A DNA stretch of 64,000 bases from DASYQD01 sp963846495 (GCA_963846495.1 CAWJWP010000021.1:124001-188000), one strand, 5' to 3'. Shown: positions 20,779 through 30,540, counted from the first letter of the stretch. Translations and numbers: made by a program. The notes: generated by a model not told the origin, from the sequence alone.

Positions 20779-23201
20779 TCAGTTTTCTTGCGGCGCCCGG
20801 CTGCCCTGGTAGCCGCCCGACTCCGGATCCAGCGTCAGGATGGGCCGCTCGTCGGTGGCCTTCCGGCGCCCGGAGCTGCGGACCACCTTCTCGAGATCCG
20901 TCGCCGTCATCGGCATCCCCAGGCCGAAGCCCTGCGCGCAGTGGCAGCCGAGCTCGCGCAGCAGCTCGAGCTGCATGGGCGTCTCGACGCCTTCGGCGGT
21001 GACGCGCAGGCCGAGCGCCTGGGCCATCGCCAACGTGGCGCGGATGATCGCCAGGCCGCCGCGGGCGTGGCCGAGGCTGGCGACGAAGCTGCGGTCGATC
21101 TTCACCGTGTCGAGCGGGAACTGCTGCAGGTACGACAGCGACGAGTAGCCGGTGCCGAAGTCGTCGAGCGCGAGGCGCACGCCGAGCTCCTTCAACCGCG
21201 CCAGCACGCTCGCGGGTGCGCTCGGGGTCCTTCATCGCCGAGCCTTCGGTGATCTCGAGCTCGAGGCGGTGCGCCGGCAGGCCGCTGGCATCGAGCAGCG
21301 CGGCGATCTGCTCGACGAGGCCCGGCTGCGCGAGGTGGTGGGCGGAGAGGTTCACCGAGACGCGGAAGGAGCCGAAGCGCTCCTGCCAGGCCATCGCCTT
21401 GCGCGCAGGCGGTGCGCAGCACCCAGTCGCCCAGCGGACGGATGAGCAGCGTCTGCTCGGCGACGGCAAGGAAGCGGTCGGGGAGCAGCAGCTCGCCGTC
21501 GTGGTGCCAGCGCAGCAGCGCCTCGGCGCCGACCACCATGCCGGTGGCGAGCTCGACGATCGGCTGGTAGTAGCAGCTCGAAGGCGTTCTCGGCCAGCCC
21601 CTGGCGCAGCTGCGCCTCGAGGTGCAGCCGGTCGCGGGCGCGCTCGGAGAGGCCGTGGCCGCAGAACTGGTAGTTGTTGCGGCCGAGCTCCTTGGCCGCG
21701 TACATGGCGGCGTCGGCGTTGCGCACCAGCACCTCGGGCTCGTCCCCGTGCTCGGGGTGGAGCGCGACGCCGAGGCTGGCGGTGACGTAGAGCCGCTCGC
21801 CCTCGATCAGGCAGGGCTCGGCGACGGCGGTCAACAGCTTCGTGCGCCACCGCCTCGGCGTCGTCGGGCTTGTTGATCTCGAGCAGCACGGTGAACTCGT
21901 CGCCGCCGAAGCGGCTCACCAGGTCGCCGTCGCGCACGGCGCGGCGCAGGCGGCGGGCGAGGGTCTGCAGCACGCGGTCGCCGACGCCGTGGCCGAGCGA
22001 GTCGTTGATCACCTTGAAGCCGTCGAGGTCGAGGAAGAGCACCGCCAGGCGGGTGCCGCGCAGGCTGGCGGTGGCGAGGCGGGTCTCGAGGCGGTCGCTG
22101 AACGCGGTGCGGTTGGGCAGCCCGGTGAGCGGGTCGTGGAAGGCCTGGTACTCGATCTGCGCCGCGCGGTCGCGGTCGCTGATGTCGCCGGCGACGAACA
22201 CCATGCCGGCAGGCGCGCCGAAGTCGTCGCGCATCATCGACACCGAGACCTCGACCTCGACGCGGCTGCGGTCGCGGCGGCGCCAGATCATCGGCCGGTC
22301 GCGCACGATGCCGCCGCGCATCAGCGTGTCGGAAGCGTTGCCGACGTTGCGCGGCGTCTCGATGACGTCGAGCAGGCGCAGGCCGAGCAGCTCGCCGCGC
22401 CGGTAGCCGAGCAGCACGCAGGCGGCGGGGTTGGCGACGCGGATGCGCTCCTCGAGATCGCACACCAGCACCGCGCCCTGCAGGGTCTCGAGGATCTTGT
22501 CGGCGGCGAAGCCGGCGGTGACGTCGACGAGGCGATAGCGGCGCACCGCCCGCGCGACGAGCACCATGCTCGCCGCCACCGGCACCATGCCCAGCGGCGG
22601 CATGTCCCAGCCGAACGACGGCAGGAAGTCGATCATGCCCAGCGAGCCGACGCCGAAGGCGGCGCAGAAGGCGGCCGCGCGCTCGCGGTGCGAGCTCTCG
22701 TCGGAGGTGCGCAGCTCGCGCGCGAAGAGGCCGAAGACGGAGAGCAGCACGCCGAGGTAGACGATGACGACCGACACCGCCGCCGGCGCCAGCAGGGTGT
22801 AATGCCCCCACGGGTGGAAGTCGACGCCGAGGACGACCCACGGCGTCGCCTGCGCGATGGCGGCGAGGACGAAGCCGGCGGCCCACAAAAGGGCGATGGC
22901 GCGCTGCTGCTCGCGGTGGCGGCCGATGAGGCGGGCGGCGAAGTGATAGGTCGCCGCGGGGATGAGCGCCACGCCGAGGTAGGAGGCGCGCGCCCAGGCC
23001 ACCGCGGTGGTGACGTCGTCACTCGTCAGCACCAGGCCGGCGCAGGCAGAGCCAGACGGCGACGAGGAAGGCGAGGGCGGCGAACTGTATCCCCACCGCC
23101 TGCCAGCGCTCGCGAAGCGCCACCCAGATCCCGAGCCCGAGCACCGCTGCTGCAACGAGCAGCGAAGTGCCGGTCAGCACGGATGCGGCGGCGGTTTGCA
23201 T
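20779..23201 (-). CDS. 7TM-PAS-GGDEF-EAL cyclic-di-GMP protein (five frame breaks)
   Basis: A membrane-bound c-di-GMP turnover protein of about 800 residues after repair. The N-terminus (start ATG 23201, MQTAAASVLTGTSLLVAAAV) has seven or so membrane segments like the histidine-kinase N-terminal 7TM domain. A PAS domain follows (KILETLQGAVLVCDLEERIR, ACVLLGYRRGELLGL), then GGDEF (FHDPLTGLPNRTAFSDRL, VSRFGGDEFTVLL) and EAL (GAEALLRWHH, LALDDFGTGYSSLSYL, DTVKIDRSF, GVETPMQLELL). Both catalytic motifs look intact. Five single extra bases (near 23042, 21838, 21575, 21403 and 21213) interrupt the frame. It is convergent with the membrane regulator. The PilZ protein at 38897 is a possible effector, an inference only. 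Confidence 0.83.
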
Positions 23202-23413
23202 CTATGGTCGAGGGTGCGCCAGCCAACCCGTAAGCAAGAACCTCGCCCCGACATTATGAGGCAGGGGCGGCTCTTTTGCGCGCCTGTGAAGAGACGCGGC
23301 GCGGCGGAGACATAGGGCTCAGCCGTCGATCGCCTGTACGTTTTGCGCCGATAGCCGCGGCGGAATGCAAGAAAGGCTGGGTCGCGCGTGCATGGCGCGA
23401 CCTCGCGGGCCAG

Positions 23414-24589
23414 CTAGGAACCGAGCAGCTGACGCGCGATGACGAGGTGCTGCACCTCGGTCGTGCCTTCGTAGATGCGCAACGCGCGCACGGCGCGATA
23501 GAGGCGATCGACGGGGTTGTCGGCGAGCACGCCGCGGCCGCCGAGAATCTGCACCGCCTGGTCGACGATCCGCTGCGCTGCCTCGGTGGCGTAGGCCTTC
23601 GCCATCGCTGCCTCCAGCGTGATGCGCTCGGCGCCGCGGTCGGCTTCCCACGCGGCGCGGTAGGTGAGGAGGCGCGCCGCGGTGAGCTCGGTCGCCATCG
23701 ACGCGAGCTTCTCCTGCACCAGCTGGAAGCTCGCGAGCGGTTGACCGAACTGCCGCCGCTCGCGCGCGTGCGCGAGCGCTTCGTCGAGGGCGCGCGCGGC
23801 CATGCCGCAGGCGGCGGCGGCGACGGTCGGCCGCAGGCGGTCGAGCGTGCGCATGCCGAGCTTGAAGCCGGCGTTCTCTTCGCCGAGCAGCGCATCGGCG
23901 GGCAGCCGGCATCCGTCGAACGCCAGCTCGCCGAGCGGATGCGGCGCCGCCATCACCTGCGCGCCGGCGAAGCGGAGGCCCGGGCGCGTCGGCGGGGACG
24001 AGAAAGCAGGAGATCGCCGCGGCTCTTCGCCTCCGCGTTTGTCGCGGCGAAGACGCAGTAGACGTCGGCGATGCCGGCGTTGGAGATGAGCGTCTTGCGG
24101 CCCGCGAGCTCCCATCCGTCGCCGCTGCGGCGCGCGGTCGTGGCGAGCGCCGCTCACGTCGCTGCCCGCTTCGGGCTCGGTCATCGCGAAGGCAGTCATC
24201 GCCTCGCCGCGCGCGACGCGCGGCAGCCACGCGGCCCGCTGCGCGTCGCTGCCGCCGAGGGTGATCGGCATCGAGCCGAGGCACTGCAGCGCGAAGACGG
24301 CGTCGGCGAGCGGCGAGGCGGCGGCGAGCGCCTCGCGCACGAGGCAGCAGGCGCGCAGGTCGGGCGCCTCGGCGCGGCCGCCCCACGCCTCGGGGATGGC
24401 CCAGCGGATCCAACCGCCGGCGCCGAGCGTCGCGAGGATGTCGCGCGCCTGCCGCCGCGCCACGTCGTCGTCGGCGGGAGCGGGCAGCGGCGCGATCTCC
24501 GCGGCGGCGAAGGCGGCCACCGCCGCCGCCAGCTCGCGATGGCGCGGCTCGAGGAACGCCTCGATCGGCCGCGTGTCGGAGATGCTCAG
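23414..24589 (-). CDS. Acyl-CoA dehydrogenase (three frame breaks)
   Basis: An FAD-dependent acyl-CoA dehydrogenase, about 390 residues. Motifs: AMTEPEAGSDVS near the flavin site, WELAGRKTLISNAGIADVY, ERRQFGQPLASFQLVQEKLA, QILGGRGVLADNPVDRLYR, and the catalytic-base region LRIYEGTTEVQHLVIARQLL. The middle part is readable only with three single-base corrections (near 24153, 24020 and 23982). The likely start is CTG 24589 (or an erroneous ATG), preceded by AAGGAGG; upstream in-frame codons are a translated repeat copy. It is the last gene of the SDR-RidA-hydratase-dehydrogenase operon and is inferred to oxidise a ring-derived acyl-CoA. Confidence 0.83.
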   Translation of the reverse strand: MSISDTRPIEAFLEPRHRELAAAVAAFAAAEIAPLPAPADDDVARRQARDILATLGAGGWIRWAIPEAWGGRAEAPDLRACCLVREALAAASPLADAVFALQCLGSMPITLGGSDAQRAAWLPRVARGEAMTAFAMTEPEAGSDVSGARHDRAPQRRRMGARGPQDAHLQRRHRRRLLRLRRDKRGGEEPRRSPAFSSPPTRPGLRFAGAQVMAAPHPLGELAFDGCRLPADALLGEENAGFKLGMRTLDRLRPTVAAAACGMAARALDEALAHARERRQFGQPLASFQLVQEKLASMATELTAARLLTYRAAWEADRGAERITLEAAMAKAYATEAAQRIVDQAVQILGGRGVLADNPVDRLYRAVRALRIYEGTTEVQHLVIARQLLGS

Positions 24590-24609
24590 GAGGGCCTCCT
24601 TAGATGAGC

Positions 24610-24648
24610 CGTCATGGCGAGGAGCGCAGCGACGAAGCCATCTCGATG
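24610..24648 (-). repeat. Palindromic repeat, copy C
   Basis: On the minus strand this is the same 39-bp sequence as 10257-10295, except that the covarying positions are X=G and Y=C. It lies between the enoyl-CoA hydratase stop and the acyl-CoA dehydrogenase start, within the operon transcript. Confidence 0.85.
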
Positions 24649-24682
24649 TCGAGATTGCCACGGTCGCTTCGCCGCGCCGCGC

Positions 24683-25486
24683 TCACTTGAACTCCGGCGG
24701 CCGCTTCGCCTTGAACGCCTCGTAGGCCTCGCGGAAGTTGGGGTCCTGCATGCACGCCGCCTGGATCTCGGTCTCCGCGGCCATCGCCGACTCGAGGTCC
24801 ATCGCCGCCTCGCGCAGCAGCATCCGCTTCGTCACCTCGAGGCCGAACGACGGGCCGCGCGCGAGCCGCTCGGCCCACGCGCGCGCCTCGGCCAGCACCT
24901 GCGCGTCCTCGGCGACGACGCGGTTGTAGAGGCCGATGCGCTGCGCTTCGTGCGGGTCGACGAAGTCGCCGGTCATCAGCAGCTCGGTCGCGCGCCCGAG
25001 GCCGACGATGCGCGGCAGCAGCCAGGAGACGCCCATGTCGGCTCCCGACAGTCCGACCTTGGTGAAGAGGAACGCGATCTTCGCGCTCGGTCCGGCGATG
25101 CGGACGTCGCAAGCGGTGGCGATCACCGCGCCGGCGCCGGCGACGAGGCCGTTGAGCGCGCCGACGATCGGCCGCCGGCAGTGGAGCATCGACAGGATGA
25201 GGTCGCCGGTCGTGCGGGTGAAGGCGAGCAGGCCGCGGAAGTCGCGCTTGAACAGCTCGCCGATGATGTCCTCGACGTCGCCGCCGGAGCAGAAGGCGCG
25301 GCCGCTGCCGGTGATGAGGATCGAGCGCACGCCGGGCTCGCTGTCGAGCTGGCGGAAGGCCTTGCGCAGCTCGACGTAGACCTCGAAGGTGAGCGCGTTG
25401 AGGCGATCGGGCCGGTCGAGGGTGAGGGTGGCGACGCCGGTGGCGTCGTCGAGCTCGTAGCGGAAGCTGTCGAAGTTGAGGGGCAT
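24683..25486 (-). CDS. Enoyl-CoA hydratase/isomerase family protein
   Basis: A crotonase-fold protein of 267 residues. Features: TLTLDRPDRLNALTFEVYVE, the oxyanion-hole region SGRAFCSGGDVEDIIGE, and CRRPIVGALNGLVAGAGAVI with ACDVRIAGPSAKIAF. The second conserved acidic region reads LSGADMGVSWLLPRIVG, where the usual catalytic Glu is not obvious, so it may be an isomerase, hydrolase or ring hydrolase rather than a classical hydratase. The C-terminus GPSFGLEVTKRMLLREAAMD is typical. It is cotranscribed with ridA upstream and the dehydrogenase downstream. In 2-aminobenzoyl-CoA clusters a homologue acts after ring reduction. Confidence 0.88.
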   Translation of the reverse strand: MPLNFDSFRYELDDATGVATLTLDRPDRLNALTFEVYVELRKAFRQLDSEPGVRSILITGSGRAFCSGGDVEDIIGELFKRDFRGLLAFTRTTGDLILSMLHCRRPIVGALNGLVAGAGAVIATACDVRIAGPSAKIAFLFTKVGLSGADMGVSWLLPRIVGLGRATELLMTGDFVDPHEAQRIGLYNRVVAEDAQVLAEARAWAERLARGPSFGLEVTKRMLLREAAMDLESAMAAETEIQAACMQDPNFREAYEAFKAKRPPEFK

Positions 25487-25526
25487 GCGTGACTCTCGTT
25501 ATCGGCGACTGTGCATCAGGGGCGGC

Positions 25527-25577
25527 GTAGGGTGCGCTCTGCGCACCAGAGCAGACGGTGCGCAGAGCGCACCCTAC
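25527..25577. repeat. GTAG-headed REP pair at the end of ridA
   Basis: A near-perfect 51-bp palindrome: GTAGGGTGCGCTCTGCGCACC (21-bp arm, 25527-25547), 9-nt loop, and its exact complement (25557-25577). Each arm is itself a REP unit, GTAG plus stem GGTGCGC-TCT-GCGCACC. The TAG in the minus-strand head (25574-25576) is the stop codon of ridA. Matching, more degenerate units occur at 8127-8176. Confidence 0.85.
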
Positions 25578-25978
25578 CGTAGCGCTGCCGTGGCCTCGAT
25601 CTCCACCTTGGCACCGGGCGCGAGCAGGCCGCTCACCTCGACCAGCGACATCGCCGGGTAGTGGCGGCCCATCAGCTCGTACCAGCGCTGGCCCAGCTCG
25701 CGCCGGCTCGCCAGGTACTCGGCCTTGTCGACGACGTAGACGGTGAGCCGCGCCACGTCGGCCGCTTCGCCGCCCGCCGCATCGACCACGGCGAGGACGT
25801 TGGCGAGCGCCTGTGCGAACTGCTCGACGAAGTCGTCGCCGACGAGGCGCTGCTCGGCGTCCCAGCCGATCTGGCCGGCGACGAAGAGCAGCCGCCGCCC
25901 GGCGGGCACGACGATGCCGTTGGCGTACCCCTGCGGCCGGCCCAGCTCCGGCGGGTCGACGATCTCGAGCGGGCTCAC
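25574..25978 (-). CDS. RidA family enamine/imine deaminase
   Basis: A 134-residue RidA/YjgF-YER057c protein (GTG start at 25978). Family signs: NGIVVPAGRRLLFVAGQIGW, FAQALANVLAVVDAAGGEAA, ADVARLTVYVVDK, and the end SLVEVSGLLAPGAKVEIEA. These trimeric enzymes hydrolyse reactive enamines/imines to ketones and ammonia. The product of 2-aminobenzoyl-CoA monooxygenase/reductase is a ring enamine, so this gene beside a hydratase, SDR and acyl-CoA dehydrogenase makes chemical sense. The exact Arg that contacts substrate carboxylates in classical RidA is not placed with certainty. It starts 19 bp after the SDR stop; its stop codon is supplied by a REP element. Confidence 0.88.
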   Translation of the reverse strand: MSPLEIVDPPELGRPQGYANGIVVPAGRRLLFVAGQIGWDAEQRLVGDDFVEQFAQALANVLAVVDAAGGEAADVARLTVYVVDKAEYLASRRELGQRWYELMGRHYPAMSLVEVSGLLAPGAKVEIEATAALR

Positions 25979-25997
25979 GCGGGTCGATCGCCTCGTC

Positions 25998-26795
25998 TCA
26001 CGACTGCACCGCGCCGCCGTCGAGCACTATTGACTGGCCGTTGATGCCGCCGGCGCGCGGATCGCAGAGCGAGGCGATGAGGTAGGCCACCTCGTCGGCG
26101 GTGAAGAGCCGGTTCTGCGGCGAGGTGCGGCGCATGAAGTCGAGGGCCTGCTCGCTGCTGATCCCGGTCTTGCCGACGACGCGCGCCACCGAATCCACCG
26201 TCATCTCGGTGTCGACGTATCCCGGGCAGACGGCGTTGACGGTGACGCCGCGCGCCGCCAGCTCGGCGGCGACGGCGCGGGTGAAGCCGACGACGGCGTG
26301 CTTGGTCGCGGCGTAGGCGGCGATGTAGGGCGCGCCCATCTTGCCGGCGATCGAGGCGACGTTGACGACCCGCCCCCAACCGGCGGCGGCCATCGCCGGC
26401 GCGAAGGCCTGCGTGCAGAGGAAGGTGCCGGTGACGTTGACGGCGAAGAGCCGGTTCCAGTCCTCGAGCGTGATCGACTTCAGCGGCGCCGAGTGGGCGA
26501 CGCCGGCGTTGTTGACGAGGATGTCGACTTTCGCGCCGACGCTCTGCAGCTTCTCCGTGGCCTGCTCGTGCAGCGAGGCGATTTGCGCCGGATCGGTGAC
26601 GTCGCAGCGGACCTCGAAGACCTGGTGCCCTTCGGCGCGCAGCCCCTCGGCGGTCGCGGCGAGCTGCTCGGCCGAGCGCGCCGCGACGACGACCGCGGCG
26701 CCGGCCTGCGCCAGTAACCGCGCCGTGGCGGCGCCGATGCCGCGGCCACCGCCGGTGACGACGGCTCCTTTGCCGGTGAGAGGGGCTTCGCTCAT
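25998..26795 (-). CDS. Short-chain dehydrogenase/reductase (3-hydroxyacyl-CoA type)
   Basis: An SDR of 265 residues. The cofactor motif is VVTGGGRGIGAATARLL, then DILVNNAGVAHSAPL, the catalytic Ser region VNVASIAGKMGA and the YxxxK site in AAYAATKHAVVG; VNAVCPGYVDTEM is also typical. It resembles 3-hydroxyacyl-CoA or 3-oxoacyl-type reductases. It is the first gene of the minus-strand operon and is divergent from the glycosyltransferase with 40 bp between starts. It is inferred to oxidise the hydroxyacyl-CoA made by the neighbouring hydratase-family enzyme. Confidence 0.9.
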   Translation of the reverse strand: MSEAPLTGKGAVVTGGGRGIGAATARLLAQAGAAVVVAARSAEQLAATAEGLRAEGHQVFEVRCDVTDPAQIASLHEQATEKLQSVGAKVDILVNNAGVAHSAPLKSITLEDWNRLFAVNVTGTFLCTQAFAPAMAAAGWGRVVNVASIAGKMGAPYIAAYAATKHAVVGFTRAVAAELAARGVTVNAVCPGYVDTEMTVDSVARVVGKTGISSEQALDFMRRTSPQNRLFTADEVAYLIASLCDPRAGGINGQSIVLDGGAVQS

Positions 26796-26835
26796 CGCCG
26801 GGAAGATATCGCGACCGCCCTAAGATGCCGCCGAC

Positions 26836-28461
26836 GTGCGCAAACCCGAGTCGCTCGTGCCGGCGCTGCTGGTGGCGCTCGCCTTGATCGCCGGCGCCAC
26901 GCTGCGGCTGTGGAACCTACGCGGCCAGGTGATGGGCGGCGACGAGCTGCACGCCGTGCGGGCAGCGCTGCAGCGGCCGGTGAGCGGGATCCTGTTCACC
27001 TATCAGGTGTCCGACAACTGCATTCCGCTGACGCTGTTCGATCGGCTCGTGCTCGATGCCGGGTGGCCGCTCAGCGAGATGGTGGTGCGGTTGCCGGTGT
27101 TGGTCGCCGGACTGGCGATGCTCGTGCTGGGGCCGTGGTGGGCGTGGCGCCGGCTCGGCCCCGGGCCGGCGGTCGTCTTCGCCTGGCTGCTGGCGCTGTC
27201 GCCGGCGCTCGTCGTCTACAGCCGCGTCGCGCGCTCGTACATGCCGGTAGCGCTGCTCGGGTGCGCGGCGTTAGCCGCGTTCGATGCCTGGCAGCGGCGC
27301 GGCGGATGGCGATTCGCCACGGCGTACGTCGTATGCGCTGCGGCCGCGGTGTGGTTCCACCTCGGTGCGGTGCCGCTGGTGTTGGCGCCGCTCCTCGCGG
27401 CGCTGCCGTGGGCGCTACGCGAGCGCGGGCGCAGGGTGTGGGCGCTCGTTGGCGTGGCGGCAGCGATCGCCGCGGCGCTGCTCGTACTGCTCGTGCCCGC
27501 GCGCGAGACGCTGCCGCTGGTGGCCGGCAAGCGGGGAAGTCTCGAGCTGTCGGCGGCGACGATCGGCGAGACGGCCGTGTGGCTCGCTGGCGTGCGCTGG
27601 TGGTGGCTCGCCGTCCCGTTCGGGATCGCCGTCGTCACGGGTGCGGTGCGCCTCGCACGTCGCGAGCCGCGGTTAGCGACGCTCCTCGCGGTCACCGCCG
27701 TCGGCCAAGTCGTCGGCATCCTGGTGCTGGCGCCCGAGGGACACCAAAACCCGATCATCATGGCGCGCTACCTGGTGCCCGCGCTGCCGATCGCGCTCGC
27801 TTTTGCGGCCGAAGCGCTGGGACGTCCCTGGTTCGGTGGCTGGCGTCGCGCGCACCCGGCGCTCGCGGCGCTCGCCATTGTCGCGCTGGTAACTGCGAGT
27901 CCGTTCACCGACCCGGCGCTCAGGCACAGCTCCTTTGCCCACTCCGTCACGTTCCTGCGCTTCACCGACGAGCGGCCGGCGCTGCCGGCGCTGCCGGCGC
28001 TGCCGGCGGAAGGTCCACCGCCCGTCTACGCCTGGCTGGCGAGCGCCGCTCCCGGCGCGATCGTCGAGCTGCCCTGGCACCCCGTGTGGCGCTTCGACCG
28101 TGCCGTCGGTCTCTACCAGACGGTGCACCGGCGGCCCGTGATCGTCACTGCTTTCGGCGGCCCGCTCGCCGACCGCCGGCTCGCCTTCCGCAACATGGTG
28201 CGCACCGACGCGGAGTCGTTGCTGCGCAGCCGTGGCCGCTGGCTGGTCGTGCACCGCTCGTTGCCGGCGGAGGAGGAGCGCATCGGTCCGCTCCTGGTCG
28301 ACGGCCGCGTGCGCTACCAGCTGCGCATCGCCGGCCCCGACGCGGCACGCCGACTGCGCACGGTTTGGGGGCCGCCCGACTATCGCGACGACCGCACTTG
28401 GTGTTGGGACCTCGATCGCGTGCGGCGCCAACCCACGCCAGCGACCACGCCCGCCCGCTAG
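26836..28461 (+). CDS. GT39/PMT-like membrane glycosyltransferase
   Basis: A 541-residue polytopic protein with about ten membrane segments. The first loop carries MGGDELHAVRAALQ, matching the acidic DE motif of the GT39/ArnT family, and the second region has VARSYMPVALLG. The C-terminal 170 residues are soluble (WLASAAPGAIVELPWHPVWR, LVVHRSLPAEEERIGPLLVD). It is expected to transfer a sugar from a polyprenyl-phosphate donor on the outer face of the inner membrane. The start is GTG 26836, with a -10-like TAAGAT only 9 nt upstream. A short in-frame 9-bp tandem repeat encodes LPALPALPA at about 27981. Its stop overlaps that of the convergent next gene (shared CTAG). Confidence 0.75.
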   Translation: MRKPESLVPALLVALALIAGATLRLWNLRGQVMGGDELHAVRAALQRPVSGILFTYQVSDNCIPLTLFDRLVLDAGWPLSEMVVRLPVLVAGLAMLVLGPWWAWRRLGPGPAVVFAWLLALSPALVVYSRVARSYMPVALLGCAALAAFDAWQRRGGWRFATAYVVCAAAAVWFHLGAVPLVLAPLLAALPWALRERGRRVWALVGVAAAIAAALLVLLVPARETLPLVAGKRGSLELSAATIGETAVWLAGVRWWWLAVPFGIAVVTGAVRLARREPRLATLLAVTAVGQVVGILVLAPEGHQNPIIMARYLVPALPIALAFAAEALGRPWFGGWRRAHPALAALAIVALVTASPFTDPALRHSSFAHSVTFLRFTDERPALPALPALPAEGPPPVYAWLASAAPGAIVELPWHPVWRFDRAVGLYQTVHRRPVIVTAFGGPLADRRLAFRNMVRTDAESLLRSRGRWLVVHRSLPAEEERIGPLLVDGRVRYQLRIAGPDAARRLRTVWGPPDYRDDRTWCWDLDRVRRQPTPATTPAR

Positions 28462-30458
28462 TCGCTGAGCCGGTTCTCGAACAGCCCGCCGTCCGCCGGT
28501 GCGGCGAAGAGGTGGCCGCGCTCGGTGGGGTGCGCCCAGACGTGCAGGATGTGCTGGCGGTACGGGCCCCATGTGGTGAGCGAGCCCGGCGTGCTCTCCC
28601 AGGTCGCGCCGTCGTCGCGGCTGTGCAGGACGCCGGCGGCGCTCGCGGCGTAGAGGTCGCCGGTCACGCCGTCGAGCGCGAGGTCCGTCACCGAATCGGC
28701 CGCCGCAAACGTGTGGATCGTCACCGCCGTGCGGCCGTCGTCGTCGCTGCGGCGGAGCTCGGTACCGCCGGTGCCGGCAGCGATGGTGACGAGCGCGTAG
28801 AGGGTCGCCGGCCGGCCGGGGACGGCCTCGACGTCGACCACTCCCGACGCGCCGCCCAAGAGCGGGTGCCAGGTAGCACCGGCATCGGTGCTGCGAAAGG
28901 CGACGAAATCGGTCGAAGCGGGAGCGCTGGTCAACGTCTCGAGCGCGCCGGCGACGACGCGCTCGGGAGCGCCGCGATCGGCGCGCAGGTCGATCACGCG
29001 CAACGAGCCGCGCGCCGTCGAGACGGGAAGAGTGACGCTCCACCCACCGTCGTCCCGGCGCGCCGCCACTCCGAGCGGAGTGCCGGCGAGCAGCCGGCCG
29101 CCGCTGGTGATCTCGACCAGTCGGGTGCCGAAGATGGTGGGGCCGCTCATCATGTGGGAGCCAGCGGGCTCGACCAGCATCAAAAAGCCGGCGAAGGCGT
29201 CCAGTCGGCGCGTAGCGGTGGCGGGATCGAAGGCGACGTCGTAGACGTCCAGGAACCAACGCGGAGAGATCTGGGCGCCGTGGCGCCGGAAAGTGGCGCC
29301 GCCGTCGCCCGAGAGGAAGGTGCGGAAGCATGGGTCGGCACAGCCCCAGTAGGTGCGTAGGACGAGCGACGACGGCTCGGTGGGGGCGAAACGGAGTCCG
29401 GCGGCGCCGAGGCTGACGATGCCGGTCTCGGCGATCCGTGCGCCGTTGCGGGTCCAGAGGTCGCCGCCGCCCAGCGCCAGCGGACCCGCAGGGGCTACCA
29501 CCAACGCTGTCGGCCGCGGCACGAGCCCTCCGTAGGGGAAATGCTGGAGGCGGAAGCTGCCGGCGCGGCCGCTCCGCGTGCTGACCTGGATCCCGCCGTC
29601 GACGGCCGTGTACACGACGCGAGGGTCGCGGGGATCGGAAGCGATGGCCCTGGGGTAGCCGAAGCCGGCGGGGGCGGCGACCCTCTCCCAGCGGCTGCCG
29701 TCGACGCTACGGAAGAGCCCGGCTGCCGCGAACGCCGCAAAGGCGATCGGGTAGCGCCCGTACGTCACGTGCAGGGCACGAAGCTCCTCCTGTGGCGCGA
29801 CTCCGGGCGGCCGCGTGGCGCGAAACGTCACGCCGCCGTCATCGCTGCGCAGCACCGCGCCTCCGCCGGCGGCGGCGGCGTAGACGACGTTGCGCCGCTC
29901 CGGCGCCGCGGCGACTGGTCCGATGGCGCCTGGCACCGCGCGCCAGGAGAGACCCCCGTCCGCGCTGCGCATGAGTCGCCGGGCATCGCCGCTGCCGGCG
30001 TCGGCGAAGAGCACGGCAGGAAACGAACCGGCCGGCATCATCCAGAGGCCGGCGGCGTCGAAGCCGGTGCTGTCGGGAGCGACCTGCTCCCAGCTCGCTC
30101 CCGCATCGACGGATCGAAAGAGAACGTCGCTGGAGTTGGCGGAGATGGCCCACAGCTGATTGGATCGCGTCGGGTGCACGGCAAGCGCACGCACCAAGGG
30201 GCGGCCGAGGCCGTTGCTGCGCCACCGCCACACGCTGGCGCCGGCCGGCAGCTGCCAGATCTCGGCGATCCCGCCGACCGTCACCGCGTAGAGGTCGCCG
30301 CGCGACGAAGCGACCGCCGCTTGGATGTTTCCGTCGTAGGGACCGAAGGGTGTCCAGCTGTCGGTGCCGGCTCGGGCCGCGCCGGCGGTCGAGGCGGCAA
30401 GGAGCAGCAGCGCTCCGACGATGGTGCACGACGGTGAACCGACCCTGTTGGCGCGCAT
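28458..30458 (-). CDS. Exported BNR/Asp-box repeat protein
   Basis: A 666-residue exported protein. The start is placed at MRANRVGSPSCTIVGALLLL because it gives a signal peptide ending near AARA; the longer frame is basic and overlaps the next gene. At least seven Asp-box/BNR units are visible (RSVDAGASWEQV, RSADGGLSWRAV, RSDDGGVTFRAT, LSGDGGATFRRH, RSTDAGATWHPL, HSRDDGATWEST), separated by VHPTRSNQLWAIS-type blade strands. It should fold as one or two beta-propellers. No sialidase active-site residues were recognised, so binding or scaffolding is as likely as catalysis. It is similar in build to the gene at 1-912. Confidence 0.82.
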   Translation of the reverse strand: MRANRVGSPSCTIVGALLLLAASTAGAARAGTDSWTPFGPYDGNIQAAVASSRGDLYAVTVGGIAEIWQLPAGASVWRWRSNGLGRPLVRALAVHPTRSNQLWAISANSSDVLFRSVDAGASWEQVAPDSTGFDAAGLWMMPAGSFPAVLFADAGSGDARRLMRSADGGLSWRAVPGAIGPVAAAPERRNVVYAAAAGGGAVLRSDDGGVTFRATRPPGVAPQEELRALHVTYGRYPIAFAAFAAAGLFRSVDGSRWERVAAPAGFGYPRAIASDPRDPRVVYTAVDGGIQVSTRSGRAGSFRLQHFPYGGLVPRPTALVVAPAGPLALGGGDLWTRNGARIAETGIVSLGAAGLRFAPTEPSSLVLRTYWGCADPCFRTFLSGDGGATFRRHGAQISPRWFLDVYDVAFDPATATRRLDAFAGFLMLVEPAGSHMMSGPTIFGTRLVEITSGGRLLAGTPLGVAARRDDGGWSVTLPVSTARGSLRVIDLRADRGAPERVVAGALETLTSAPASTDFVAFRSTDAGATWHPLLGGASGVVDVEAVPGRPATLYALVTIAAGTGGTELRRSDDDGRTAVTIHTFAAADSVTDLALDGVTGDLYAASAAGVLHSRDDGATWESTPGSLTTWGPYRQHILHVWAHPTERGHLFAAPADGGLFENRLSD

Positions 30459-30540
30459 GCGAGCTCCTCGCGAGTTCCGGCGATCCGGAACCGGCGTCGT
30501 GTCGCCGGCATCCTTTCTTACGAGCGCCCGCGAGGTCCGT

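Noticed and set aside
27981..28012. Short 9-bp tandem repeat in the GT39 gene (LPALPALPA)
   Set aside because: It is a simple in-frame microsatellite with few units; nothing suggests phase variation because 9-bp changes keep the frame.
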